Shown here: piece after piece, positions 16,529 to 25,184 of the stretch | How the letters are laid out: the number at the start of each line of letters is the position of its first letter | How positions within the stretch are numbered: position 1 is the first letter of the stretch | Assembly (NCBI GenBank): GCA_021811805.1 | Contig: JAKAQA010000006.1 | Location: forward strand, 1-33,528 | DNA: 33,528 nt | From: a bacterium | GTDB lineage: Bacteria > SZUA-79 > Acidulodesulfobacterales > Acidulodesulfobacteraceae | Reading direction: 5' to 3' | The notes under the pieces: model-generated | Database searches by the model: none | The model's input: only the letters and a program-made list of their open reading frames with translations | What the model was told of the DNA's origin: nothing | Program-made: the position numbers and the translations under genes

Positions 16529-17607
16529 TTTAAAAAACCTCTCATAAATTCGGCGGTCTCTTCTGGAATAGCGGTATTTATCGACATGCCTGTTCCTATC
16601 TCGAAACCTGCCTTCATAGTTAATCTTGGGATAATCCTCAGACTCCAGTGATAATAATCCTCTTTTTCATCGGCTATCGGCGGATTGTTAAATACGAAAT
16701 TATAATCCGGGTCGTTCAATGCATCATGCATGCCCTTAAGGATTTTTTTTACTATGACTGCTAAATCTTTGGTTTTATCTACGGACATATTCGAAAAGCA
16801 CGGTTCGTGCGATAAAGGCATTATCCAAGTTTCGAACGGGCTCGCAGAAGCAAAAGGGTGAAAAACTATAAAATCGCCGGTTTGCAGTATGATTCTCCTT
16901 CCGTCCACGATTTCAGCCTGTATCATATCGCAGAATATGCATCTGCCGACCTCGTCGTAATAAAATCTTGCTTGGGATATATTGTTTCTTAAAGAAAGGG
17001 GGATTACAGGGGTGGCAATGATTTGCGAATGCGAATGAACTATAGATGTCCCTGCATTGGCGCCGCTGTTTTTAAATATTATGATATATTTAAACTTAGG
17101 GTTTACGCGTAAATTCAAGTATCTTTCCCTGTACATTAAAAAAAGCTCCTGTATCTGCTTGTCGGAAAAAAACGGCAGTTGTTCATTGTGTTTAGGAGTG
17201 TCTATTACGACTTCGTGCGCGCCTATTCCGGGTTTCGTTCTGAAAACTTCCGTAGCTCTCGGGAAAAAGTATCCCGAAAAATCCGGATTAACTGCCCTCA
17301 TCTCCTCATATACTCTGGCATTTTCTTCGAAATTAAGGGAGAGTGCGGCAAACTTATTAGGAATAACCCTGACCCACCATCCCTTAGAGTTAGGATTTGT
17401 ACCTAGGGTTCTATACGATGCCGTCTCTTGAGGCGAAAGATATTCGTTTCCGGAACAAAACGGACAGTCCTTGGAATATTCCTGAAGATTTGCCTCATTA
17501 TCTTTTTTAGGCGAGAAACCGCCGCCGAACTCGTGAGGCCTTCTTCTTCTCTCGGTAGCAATTATGACCCATTCCCTTGTTGTTGGGTCCTGTCTTAATT
17601 CGGACAT
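16522..17607 (-). CDS. galT: GalT-like sugar-1-phosphate nucleotidylyltransferase (HIT superfamily)
   Basis: A 361-residue enzyme of the galactose-1-phosphate uridylyltransferase family, which swaps UMP between UDP-glucose and a hexose-1-phosphate. Seen: RQDPTTREWVIIATERRRRP (5-24), zinc-type CPFCSGNE (48-55), GAHEVVIDTPKH, the active-site segment SIVHSHSQIIATPVIP (the HxHxQ triad is present, with Ser where Pro/Gly are common), CIFCDMI, and the C-terminal HWSLRIIPR. Length is close to the family norm. No galE or galK is in the window. The neighbours are an AlkP-superfamily enzyme upstream and a HAD phosphatase downstream, which suggests sugar-phosphate or glycan metabolism rather than a dedicated galactose operon. 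The last codons (GGT TTT TTA AAA TTT TAA) contain an in-frame slippery heptamer. Confidence 0.85.
   Translation of the reverse strand: MSELRQDPTTREWVIIATERRRRPHEFGGGFSPKKDNEANLQEYSKDCPFCSGNEYLSPQETASYRTLGTNPNSKGWWVRVIPNKFAALSLNFEENARVYEEMRAVNPDFSGYFFPRATEVFRTKPGIGAHEVVIDTPKHNEQLPFFSDKQIQELFLMYRERYLNLRVNPKFKYIIIFKNSGANAGTSIVHSHSQIIATPVIPLSLRNNISQARFYYDEVGRCIFCDMIQAEIVDGRRIILQTGDFIVFHPFASASPFETWIMPLSHEPCFSNMSVDKTKDLAVIVKKILKGMHDALNDPDYNFVFNNPPIADEKEDYYHWSLRIIPRLTMKAGFEIGTGMSINTAIPEETAEFMRGFLKF
16526..16544 (-). promoter_or_regulatory. Slippery heptamer and SD-like element at the galT/HAD overlap
   Basis: On the minus strand the sequence reads GAGAGGTTTTTTAAAATT. In the galT frame this is A GGT TTT TTA AAA, so T TTT TTA fits the X XXY YYZ pattern for tandem -1 slippage, and the -1 frame is exactly the HAD frame. 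The purine-rich GAGAGG could either stimulate slippage or serve as the ribosome site for initiation at ATT 16528. Confidence 0.45.
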
Positions 17608-17646
17608 ATATTATGAATTTATACTGTTTCTATTAAAAATGAAAAA

Positions 17647-19332
17647 TCAGCCTACATAATTATTATACAAAAATTCGTAAATTTTACAAGAATTATTAAC
17701 CGCTCCGAAATCGAAACGGGTATTTTTATTCCAAACGGCGAAAGGCTCGTTTTGCTCTCCGCCTATGCCGCCGTGGGCGCCCATCTGGTTTTCGAAATTA
17801 ATTACGTTTCTGCCGTCGTATTCCCCGAATAATATTAAATCTCCGGAATTTTTGAATTTAGAAAATTTTTCTAAAGATAAAAAAGCGGCGTCTCTTTCAT
17901 TAACATTTTTGCAGCCTTCCGCAATATATTTTATAGTAGGGGGCATATTTTTACCGTTTCGGTTATTCAAGTAATATGAATATTCATAAAATTTTTTATC
18001 TGCATTATCGTAAATAACGGTTTCTCCGGCGTTATTAACTCCCGCGATAAATCCTATGCCCTTTATGCAGGATAGCATTGCAGTCAATCCGCCGAATTTT
18101 TTTTCCACCCCTTCTACGGACATTCTTTGCGTATTGCCCGAAAAGTATATATTAGCCATCGGTCCCGAATCCATAATATAAATTATTTTGTCGGTTGTTC
18201 TCCAGTCTATTTTTTCATCGTACTCATTTTCTTTTTGCAATCCAATCCTGCCGGTAAATTTATCAAAAATTTTACTGCAGGTTCCTTTTTTAAAAAAATC
18301 GCCGATATATAAAAACAATCTTTTAAAGACGGCGTTATAACCGGTATCGAATTCATAAATTTTGAAATCGCCGCCGGTATAATCCTGAATCACGTTTTTC
18401 AGCATTTTACCGCCGTTTAATCCGGAGAAGGGTATAGACGGCGTGTGCCCGTGGTCCGATATAATAAAAAAATCGTATTTTCTTTCCGCTTTTAGTATGG
18501 CTTTATAAATATGGAAGAGCTTTCTGTCTATAGCCTTTAAAGTTCTTAGAGCGCTGTATGAATAAGGCCCCCTGTGGTGCGAAAGCTCGTCGTAACCTAT
18601 ATAATCGAGATATATCGAAGGAACTCCTCTCGATATATCCATAATGGCCCCGAACGTTTCTATTTCTTTAAATATAACATTAGACATTGCTCTCGCAAAA
18701 GGAAAAAAACCTTCCGGCCGCACGCGCCTGTTCTTAAGTATATCAGTTATTCTTTCGCCTATTTCAAATACCGCCTCAAAAAAAACATAAAAAAAGGTTT
18801 TTAGGAAAGTAAAAATATGAAAAACGAAAACTATGAAAATATCGAAATTCCTTACCCTTTTTTTAAACAAATATCTTATCGAAAAAGTAGAAAGAGTAAA
18901 TGTTGAGCGTGACGCCCCGCCCGAAAATAAATTAACATAACTTGAACCGCCCGTTAAAAGACCGCGGCTGTTTTTTGCAAGGAGCTCCTCGATGCGCCCT
19001 GCGCTTTCGGGCTTTTTGAATATAATTTCTTCGCCCGTTTCTCTTTCTATCCATCTGAATCCCGGAATATTATCGTTATCCCCGTATAAAAGCCCTGCCT
19101 GAAAAAAAGGGGTGTCGCTCGGAACTCCGGTAAAATACTTTTTGAAAAAATATTCGTCCGACCCGATAATCTTTTCCAAGTGCGGCATTAAATTGAGCGA
19201 TAACGCCTTTCTTAAGGCCTCGTAGGAAAGGCCGTCTATCTGAAATATTATAAAACCTTTTTTTTCTAAAGGCTTTTTTACTTTTATTTTCCTTATAGAT
19301 TTTTTAAATATATTTAAAAAATTTATTCTCAT
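17647..19332 (-). CDS. Alkaline phosphatase superfamily phosphodiesterase/phosphatase
   Basis: A 561-residue metal-dependent hydrolase of the AlkP/nucleotide pyrophosphatase-phosphodiesterase superfamily. Metal and nucleophile positions are visible: IIFQIDGLSYEALRKAL with D33, VPSDTPFFQAG with the probable threonine nucleophile T74, then YLDYIGYDELSHHRGPYS and FFIISDHGHTPSIPFSG with the Asp/His metal ligands, and a late MGAHGGIGGEQNEPF with another His. A hydrophobic stretch (about 174-200, FDIFIVFVFHIFTFLKTFFYVF) interrupts the domain and could be a membrane or interfacial helix; no N-terminal signal peptide is present. Four bases separate it from the upstream ABC-2 permease gene. The substrate is unknown; a phosphodiester in a glycan or lipid is plausible given the transporter and GalT-like neighbours. 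Confidence 0.8.
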   Translation of the reverse strand: MRINFLNIFKKSIRKIKVKKPLEKKGFIIFQIDGLSYEALRKALSLNLMPHLEKIIGSDEYFFKKYFTGVPSDTPFFQAGLLYGDNDNIPGFRWIERETGEEIIFKKPESAGRIEELLAKNSRGLLTGGSSYVNLFSGGASRSTFTLSTFSIRYLFKKRVRNFDIFIVFVFHIFTFLKTFFYVFFEAVFEIGERITDILKNRRVRPEGFFPFARAMSNVIFKEIETFGAIMDISRGVPSIYLDYIGYDELSHHRGPYSYSALRTLKAIDRKLFHIYKAILKAERKYDFFIISDHGHTPSIPFSGLNGGKMLKNVIQDYTGGDFKIYEFDTGYNAVFKRLFLYIGDFFKKGTCSKIFDKFTGRIGLQKENEYDEKIDWRTTDKIIYIMDSGPMANIYFSGNTQRMSVEGVEKKFGGLTAMLSCIKGIGFIAGVNNAGETVIYDNADKKFYEYSYYLNNRNGKNMPPTIKYIAEGCKNVNERDAAFLSLEKFSKFKNSGDLILFGEYDGRNVINFENQMGAHGGIGGEQNEPFAVWNKNTRFDFGAVNNSCKIYEFLYNNYVG

Positions 19333-19336
19333 AATT

Positions 19337-20110
19337 TTAATTATCTTCTCTTTCGAAAAAATAGTTGGAAAGAAAAATCATTAAAACCAAAAATAATAAA
19401 ATAAAAATAAAATCCCATACTGCGGGAGTTTCAGGTATAAATAAATTTATCTTTTTATTGTAAAAAAAGATATACTTCAGTAAATCTACCGAATAAGTAA
19501 CCGGATTAATATATGCAAGTATTTTTAAAAAATCGGGGAACCTTTTTATGGGATAAAGAGCTCCGCTCACAAAAAACATCGGCTGCACTATCAGATTTAT
19601 AATTGAATTGAATCCCTCGAAAGAAGTCATTTTTGAAGCTATAACTATACCGAATGCCGTTATTGCCGATGAAATCAAAAAAAGGGATACGACGGCCGAT
19701 ACTAATACGGTTAAGCTCAGTTTGATGCCGATAAGCGGCGCGAATGCAAGCATTATAACAGCCTGAGCGGTGCTGACTATGCCGCCTGACGTAATTTTAG
19801 CAAGTACGAAGGTCTTTCTTGAAACTGGGGAAACGAGTATTTCTTTCAAAACGCCGAATTCCCTGTCCCAAATTATTGATATCGAGGAAAAAATAGACCT
19901 GAAAAGAACCGTCATTACGAGTATGCCGGGAAATATAAACTGCATATAAGAACCGCTTTTAATTTTAACCATGGTAGAAATGCCGTAACCTACGAATAAA
20001 AGCCATATTACAGGCCTTGAAAGGTCGGTAATAAGCCTCGATTTCTGCCTTATAAATTTCAAGATTTCCCTGTTGTTTATCGCGATAAAAGCTCGGAATT
20101 CCGTTTTCAT
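19337..20110 (-). CDS. ABC-2 type exporter permease without adjacent ATPase
   Basis: A 257-residue integral membrane protein of the ABC-2 transporter family with about six helices. Typical features are the N-terminal FIRQKSRLITDLSRPVIWLLF, the amphipathic IWDREFGVLKEILVSPVSRK loop, and SGALYPIKRFPDFLKILAYINPVTYSVDLLKY before the last helices. These permeases form the channel of exporters for polysaccharides, lipids or antibiotics and need a separate ATP-binding subunit. None is present: upstream is a methyltransferase (four bases away) and downstream an AlkP-superfamily enzyme (four bases). The ATPase must be encoded elsewhere. ABC-2 membership is secure; the cargo is unknown. Confidence 0.88.
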   Translation of the reverse strand: MKTEFRAFIAINNREILKFIRQKSRLITDLSRPVIWLLFVGYGISTMVKIKSGSYMQFIFPGILVMTVLFRSIFSSISIIWDREFGVLKEILVSPVSRKTFVLAKITSGGIVSTAQAVIMLAFAPLIGIKLSLTVLVSAVVSLFLISSAITAFGIVIASKMTSFEGFNSIINLIVQPMFFVSGALYPIKRFPDFLKILAYINPVTYSVDLLKYIFFYNKKINLFIPETPAVWDFIFILLFLVLMIFLSNYFFEREDN

Positions 20111-20114
20111 AATA

Positions 20115-20954
20115 TTATTTTTTACAAGTAATTAAAAATTCGGTTTTGGAAATAAGTAAATCGTCTTTTAAATTTAAAAATTTAAAATAATCGTTTAAAC
20201 CTTTATGAAATTCTATGGAAGCGATTAATTTTCTGCTTAAAATATCGTTTTTTACAATCTCCAATTCATTTTGAACTAATAAAAAAGCGTTTTTTAACGC
20301 CTCGGGGCTGGAGCTCCCCTCGCTGCCCTTAAAAAATACAAACGTGAAAGGTATTATCTTTATATCCTTAAAACCGCACGATAACAGAAAAGCGGGCAAT
20401 TTTTTCGAAATCAATCTGTCTCCCCCTTTTAATTTTTGATATTCGGAATAAATTCGAAATAATTTTTTGGAACTTTCGGGAAGGTCCGGATAAAATATAT
20501 TCATATCGTCTTCGATATCGGCTATAATTAATAGTCCGCCGTCCTTAATTATTCTTTTAATTTCGGAAAGAAAAATATCCGACAGGCTGACATGCTGAAA
20601 AACGTATCTTACGAAAACTGCATCGAAAACGGAATCTTTAACGGGTATATTCCTGCCGTCGGCATTTATATATGCGGTGTTTTCGGCATTGTTTAAATAA
20701 CGGGCGGCCTTTAAAAAATCTTGAGCTAAATCTATGCCTATAATCTTCGAAAGATTCCTTTCTTTTAATAAATACGGCAATATTCCTACGCCCGTTCCGA
20801 TATCCGCGACGCTCTTGCCGTCAAACGGGTAGTCTAAACTGTTTATCTGATGTAAAAGGTGTGGGGCGGTTAAATATGACTGATAAGCCATATATCGAAC
20901 ATCCGGGGAAAAATCTTGCGACAAAGCCGTATTAAAAAATTGTCTGCAATTCAA
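20115..20954 (-). CDS. Class I SAM-dependent methyltransferase
   Basis: A 279-residue Rossmann-fold methyltransferase. Motif I is VADIGTGVGILPYLL (49-63), followed by the acidic end of strand 2 in IIGIDLAQDF, then AYINADGRNIPVKDSVFDAVF and a post-I RIIKDGGLLIIADIE. This is the UbiE/Methyltransf_11 type acting on small molecules. The start is TTG at 20954, selected by an AGGAAGG ribosome site eight bases upstream; no better in-frame ATG retains motif I with a site. It lies nine bases from purA and four bases from the ABC-2 permease, so it is probably co-transcribed. The substrate cannot be predicted. Confidence 0.82.
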   Translation of the reverse strand: MNCRQFFNTALSQDFSPDVRYMAYQSYLTAPHLLHQINSLDYPFDGKSVADIGTGVGILPYLLKERNLSKIIGIDLAQDFLKAARYLNNAENTAYINADGRNIPVKDSVFDAVFVRYVFQHVSLSDIFLSEIKRIIKDGGLLIIADIEDDMNIFYPDLPESSKKLFRIYSEYQKLKGGDRLISKKLPAFLLSCGFKDIKIIPFTFVFFKGSEGSSSPEALKNAFLLVQNELEIVKNDILSRKLIASIEFHKGLNDYFKFLNLKDDLLISKTEFLITCKK

Positions 20955-20963
20955 GCAACCTTC

Positions 20964-22256
20964 CTAAAAAATATTTTTTAAATTTATAGTCTGCATCCTT
21001 TCTTTGCCGACGGACAGCATGTTTATGCGCAAACCGGTAAGGTCTTCTATTCTCAGAATATATTTCTGGGAATTTACGGGCAAGTCTTTAAACGATTTTA
21101 TACGGGATATATCGCCGCTCCACCCTTCCATTTCTTCATAAACGGGGATTGCCTTATCGTAATCCGCGGAAGAAAAAGGCAGATGGTTTATAATAGAACC
21201 GTTCAGTATATAACCTGTGCATATATTTATTTTCCCTAATCCGGATAAAACATCGAGTTTTGTCACGACCGTTCCCGTAACGCCGTTTAAACGTCCGGCT
21301 TCTTTAATTAAGTTCACGTCGAACCAGCCGCATCTTCTAGGCCTTCCCGTAACGGATCCGAACTCCTCCCCCTTATCTCTTATTATCCTGCCTTCCTCGC
21401 CTTTAAGTTCCGTCGGAAAATAACCTTCTCCCACTCTCGTCGTATACGCCTTAGTGATGCCGATTACCTCGTCTATTTTCGTAGGGCCTAGGCCTATTCC
21501 CGAAAGAGCGGAACCGCCGACGGTGTTAGACGAAGTGACATACGGATATGTGCCGTGGTCGACGTCTAAAAATGTTCCCTGCGCCCCTTCAAGCATAACG
21601 TTGTAACCTTTATCCAGCCTCTCGTTGATAAATATCGAAGAATCTATTAAGAATTCCTGGATTTTCTCGCCGTAATTCAAATATTCCTCTATCAAATCGT
21701 CGGGATTGAATATATCCTCTCCGAGAACGTTTTTAAATAGATAATTCTTTTCTTTAAGGCTTAAAACAATCTTTTTATATAGAATATCTCTGTTGAGCAG
21801 ATCTACGGCCCGAATACCCAGCCTTGCAACCTTGTCTTCATATGCGGGGCCTATTCCTCTGCCGGTAGTCCCTATCATGCCTGCGCCCCTCAATCTTTCC
21901 CTCGCTATATCTAACCTCTTATGGTAAGGCATTATAATATGAGATTTATATGAAATAAAAAATCTGTCTTTGATGTTTATTCCCATGGACTTTAAATCTT
22001 CAAGCTCTTGCAGAAGCACTACAGGGTCTATAACGACCCCGTTGCCTAAGATGCAAATTTTTTCTTCGTTTAATATTCCTGAAGGAACTAGCCTGAAAAC
22101 AAGGCTTAAATCTCCGCTTACGACGGTATGCCCTGCGTTATTCCCCCCCTGGTAGCGCGCTATTATATCGGCATCTTTTGCCAACAAATCTACTATTTTC
22201 CCCTTTCCTTCGTCTCCCCATTGAAGACCGACGACAATAATATTTTTTTTTCTCAT
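20964..22256 (-). CDS. purA: Adenylosuccinate synthetase
   Basis: PurA joins IMP and aspartate with GTP hydrolysis in AMP synthesis. At 430 residues it has the normal length. The P-loop-like start VVGLQWGDEGKGKIVDLLA (8-26), QGGNNAGHTVV (36-46), IGTTGRGIGPAYEDKV (128-143), LLEGAQGTFLDVDHGTYPYV-type segment and TGRPRRCGWFD are diagnostic. It follows hisZ by 31 bases. hisZ-purA adjacency is common in related bacteria, since adenylosuccinate chemistry and histidine synthesis share the AICAR/ATP economy. No clear Shine-Dalgarno is visible before the ATG. Confidence 0.98.
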   Translation of the reverse strand: MRKKNIIVVGLQWGDEGKGKIVDLLAKDADIIARYQGGNNAGHTVVSGDLSLVFRLVPSGILNEEKICILGNGVVIDPVVLLQELEDLKSMGINIKDRFFISYKSHIIMPYHKRLDIARERLRGAGMIGTTGRGIGPAYEDKVARLGIRAVDLLNRDILYKKIVLSLKEKNYLFKNVLGEDIFNPDDLIEEYLNYGEKIQEFLIDSSIFINERLDKGYNVMLEGAQGTFLDVDHGTYPYVTSSNTVGGSALSGIGLGPTKIDEVIGITKAYTTRVGEGYFPTELKGEEGRIIRDKGEEFGSVTGRPRRCGWFDVNLIKEAGRLNGVTGTVVTKLDVLSGLGKINICTGYILNGSIINHLPFSSADYDKAIPVYEEMEGWSGDISRIKSFKDLPVNSQKYILRIEDLTGLRINMLSVGKERMQTINLKNIF

Positions 22257-22287
22257 AAACGATATAGATATTTAATTTAAATTTAGA

Positions 22288-23550
22288 TTAATTATTTTCT
22301 AAGTATTTTTTAAGAACCGAAACGGTTTTAAAATTTTTTTCTTTACCGGTATAAATATTTTTTAACAAGATTTTTTTTCCGTTCATATATATAATGTTTT
22401 TAATATTATTTTCTTTCATATATTTTACGGCATCCCGATATGCGTAATCCATAAAATTGGATTCGGCGGTAAAGCCTTTTTTCCGTAAAAAAACGATGAG
22501 CCCCGCTTCCGATTTTTTATCCATAGTCTTATTGAAAACAAGGTAATCTTTCTCTTTATAACCGCAAGCCGTAAAATCGGCATATTTGCATAAAATATCT
22601 AAATTTACCGCAAATCCGGCTCCTGCGCAATTCTCCCCGAACCTGCCTATTAAATTATTATATCTGCCTCCTCCGAAAATTTCATAACCTACATTGGGCG
22701 CAAAACATTCGAAAATCGTTCCCGTATAATAGTTGAGACCCCTTATCTCGCCTAAGTCTATAGTAATATATTTTTCAAGCTTATACGATTTTATATAAGA
22801 AACAACCCGCTCTAAATTCTCTAAAGCATTTTTTGACGCTTCGTTGCATGCCATTTTCCATGCTTTTTTAATAACCGATTTTTCCCCGAATATAAAAGGG
22901 AGCTCGCTTATCGCTTCTTTTTTGCCGGAAGGCAAAGATATGCCGCCTAGAAAATCATGCAAACCGGAAGAATCTTTCCTTAATATAAATTCTTCTATTC
23001 TTTTTTTGTACGGCGCTTCTATGTCCGAAACTATCCCTCTAAAAAATTCGACGTTGCCTATATCTACGCTAAAATCTTTTATATTGAGGCGCTTAAGCGA
23101 TTCGATGCCCATAATTATAAGTTCGGCATCGCTCTCTGGACTTTCCGGTCCGACTAATTCCGCTCCGACTTGCCATATTTCCCTGGGCTTGCCGAGAACC
23201 GGGTCGAAATTTCTCAGAACGGGGCCGCTGTAAGAGAACTTATAGGGCAGAACGATAGAATTTTTTAAAGCGGAACTGAGTCTTCCTATCTGAGGCGTAA
23301 AATCGCTCCTGAAAGACAGCATTTCTCCGGTGCTTGTATCTGCAGCCTTAAACAGTTCGGCAGATTCCGAACTCATTAAAAACACGTCTAAAAAATCTAT
23401 GCTTGGAGTTATAACCTTGCTGTATCCCCATTTTGAAAATTCTTCCAGCAATATATCTGCGGTTTCATTTATTAATTCCGTTTCTCCCGGAAGAAAATCC
23501 CTTGTTCCCTGGGGCGGCTGGGAAGGAATTATCGGATTTTTTCTATTCAC
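22288..23550 (-). CDS. hisZ: ATP phosphoribosyltransferase regulatory subunit HisZ
   Basis: A HisRS-like protein (420 residues) that activates the short form of HisG in the first step of histidine synthesis. Features: PQGTRDFLPGE (13-23), FRSDFTPQIGRL (motif 2-like), EIWQVGAELVGPESPESDAE, and the HisA-type loops RGLNYYTGTIFECF and GGGRYNNLIGRFG. It lacks the C-terminal anticodon-binding domain of true HisRS; instead a short alpha/beta tail of about 90 residues follows. The start is GTG, overlapping the serA TAG stop by one base (TAGTG), so translation is probably coupled. hisG is not in the window. HisRS is the main alternative, but the domain content favours HisZ. Confidence 0.88.
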   Translation of the reverse strand: MNRKNPIIPSQPPQGTRDFLPGETELINETADILLEEFSKWGYSKVITPSIDFLDVFLMSSESAELFKAADTSTGEMLSFRSDFTPQIGRLSSALKNSIVLPYKFSYSGPVLRNFDPVLGKPREIWQVGAELVGPESPESDAELIIMGIESLKRLNIKDFSVDIGNVEFFRGIVSDIEAPYKKRIEEFILRKDSSGLHDFLGGISLPSGKKEAISELPFIFGEKSVIKKAWKMACNEASKNALENLERVVSYIKSYKLEKYITIDLGEIRGLNYYTGTIFECFAPNVGYEIFGGGRYNNLIGRFGENCAGAGFAVNLDILCKYADFTACGYKEKDYLVFNKTMDKKSEAGLIVFLRKKGFTAESNFMDYAYRDAVKYMKENNIKNIIYMNGKKILLKNIYTGKEKNFKTVSVLKKYLENN

Positions 23551-25127
23551 TATAATTCTAAATATTTAGCTTCGGTTATATTCGGTTCGGCTTTTAATTC
23601 ATTAATTACGGCATTATCGACCGCGGAATCTAATTGCAATATCGAGATAGCCTTATCCAGATGCCTTCCGAGATGCATTCTTGCAATATTTATTTTATTC
23701 TTGCCGAGAACCTTTCCTATCGAAGCTATAACGCCTGGCATGTCAAGATTGAATATGACCAATATATGCCCTTCGGGAATAGCCTCTATAGAATAATCGT
23801 CTATTTTAACTATCCATGGATTTTTTTTGCCGAATATAGCGCCGGATATGCTGAAAGTTTTAACATCCGTAGTCGCGGCAATAGATATCGAGCTTGTGTA
23901 ATCGAATGCCTGGTCCGATTTCGATTCGATAACCGATATGCCTCTTTTTTTTGCGACTTCGTTTGCATTGACGTAATTTATATCCTCTCCCAACAGCGGA
24001 TAAAGAATCCCCTTCACGACGTTAGGAGTTATAGCTCCGGTATTATGCGCTGAAACGGCGCCGTTATAGTCTATTTTGATATTTGTAATTCCGCCCGTTA
24101 TAATGCTTCCCAACAGCCTGCCTATTTTTTCCCCTAGATTCAAATAGGGTCCTATAATTTCCGCATCTTCTTTAGTCACCGAAGGAACGTTGACGGCATT
24201 TTTTATCGTGCCGTTTATAAGATAATCGGCGATTTGATGGCATATAGCCACTGCCACGTTAGTCTGGGCTTCCTCGGTAGATGCTCCAAGATGCGGGGTA
24301 GCGATAAGATTGTCTAAAGTTAAAAGAGGATTATTAACGGGCGGCTCTATTTCGAATACGTCCAATGCGCATGCGGAAACCTTGCCTGATTTAAGAGCCT
24401 CGTATAAATCGGCCTCGTTGATTATGCCTCCTCTTGCTATATTAAGGAGTTTCACGCCGTCTTTCATTTTAGATATGGTTTCTTTATTTATCATTCCTTT
24501 AGTTTCTTTTACCAAAGGAGTATGAACGCTTATATAATCCGATTTTGCATATATTTCTTCTAAACCGACAAGATTTATTTCCAGTTCTTTGGCTTTTTCT
24601 TTTGATAAAAGCGGGTCGTATCCTATCGGATTCATTCCGAAACACTTTGCCCTGTTATAAAGAACCTGCCCTATATTGCCCATTCCTATTATTCCGAGAG
24701 TTTTTCCGTAAACTTCCGTACCTTGAAATCTGCTCTTTTCCCACTTGCCTTCTTTAATCGAAAGGAAAGACTGGGGTATATGCCTCGACATGGCAAGAAG
24801 CATCGCAAATGTCAGTTCCGCCGTAGTTACCGTATTTCCTCCGGGCGTATTCATAACTACTATGCCGGCGGCGGTTGCCGCCGCTTTATCGACGTTGTCT
24901 AAACCGCTGCCCGCCCTTCCTATGACCTTAAGATTTTTTGCCGCTTCTATAATATCCTGAGTAAGCTTGGTGGCGCTTCTGATAACGATGCCGTCGTATT
25001 CGTGGATTATCTGCTTCAGTTCGTCGGGTTTCAGCCCCGTTTTAACATCCACCCGAATCTTGCCCGTATTAGCTAATATATCTATGCCTTCTTTGGAAAG
25101 TTTATCGCTTACGATAACCTTAAACAT
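23550..25127 (-). CDS. serA: D-3-phosphoglycerate dehydrogenase (long form with ACT domain)
   Basis: SerA oxidises 3-phosphoglycerate with NAD+ in the first step of serine synthesis. The 525-residue length is the type I form: a substrate domain, an NAD Rossmann domain with TLGIIGMGNIGQVLYNRAK (143-161), RAGSGLDNVDKAAA, LLNIARGGIINEADL and the ATPHLGASTEEAQ histidine segment, an allosteric substrate-binding domain (about 320-445) and a C-terminal ACT domain (HILVIFNLDMPGVIASIGKVLGKNKINIARMHLG) for serine feedback. It starts 57 bases after the aminotransferase gene with a GGGAG site. The pair supplies two steps of serine synthesis. Confidence 0.97.
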   Translation of the reverse strand: MFKVIVSDKLSKEGIDILANTGKIRVDVKTGLKPDELKQIIHEYDGIVIRSATKLTQDIIEAAKNLKVIGRAGSGLDNVDKAAATAAGIVVMNTPGGNTVTTAELTFAMLLAMSRHIPQSFLSIKEGKWEKSRFQGTEVYGKTLGIIGMGNIGQVLYNRAKCFGMNPIGYDPLLSKEKAKELEINLVGLEEIYAKSDYISVHTPLVKETKGMINKETISKMKDGVKLLNIARGGIINEADLYEALKSGKVSACALDVFEIEPPVNNPLLTLDNLIATPHLGASTEEAQTNVAVAICHQIADYLINGTIKNAVNVPSVTKEDAEIIGPYLNLGEKIGRLLGSIITGGITNIKIDYNGAVSAHNTGAITPNVVKGILYPLLGEDINYVNANEVAKKRGISVIESKSDQAFDYTSSISIAATTDVKTFSISGAIFGKKNPWIVKIDDYSIEAIPEGHILVIFNLDMPGVIASIGKVLGKNKINIARMHLGRHLDKAISILQLDSAVDNAVINELKAEPNITEAKYLEL

Positions 25128-25184
25128 CGCTTATCTCCCGTATTATACGTAATTAATTAATGGTAAATGGTTAATCCGCAAAAT

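Noticed and set aside
17057-17431. 124-residue plus-strand ORF
   Set aside because: Shadow of galT on the opposite strand.
22844-23233. 129-residue plus-strand ORF
   Set aside because: Shadow of hisZ on the opposite strand.
23634-24053. 139-residue plus-strand ORF
   Set aside because: Shadow of the serA allosteric and ACT region; no recognisable motif.
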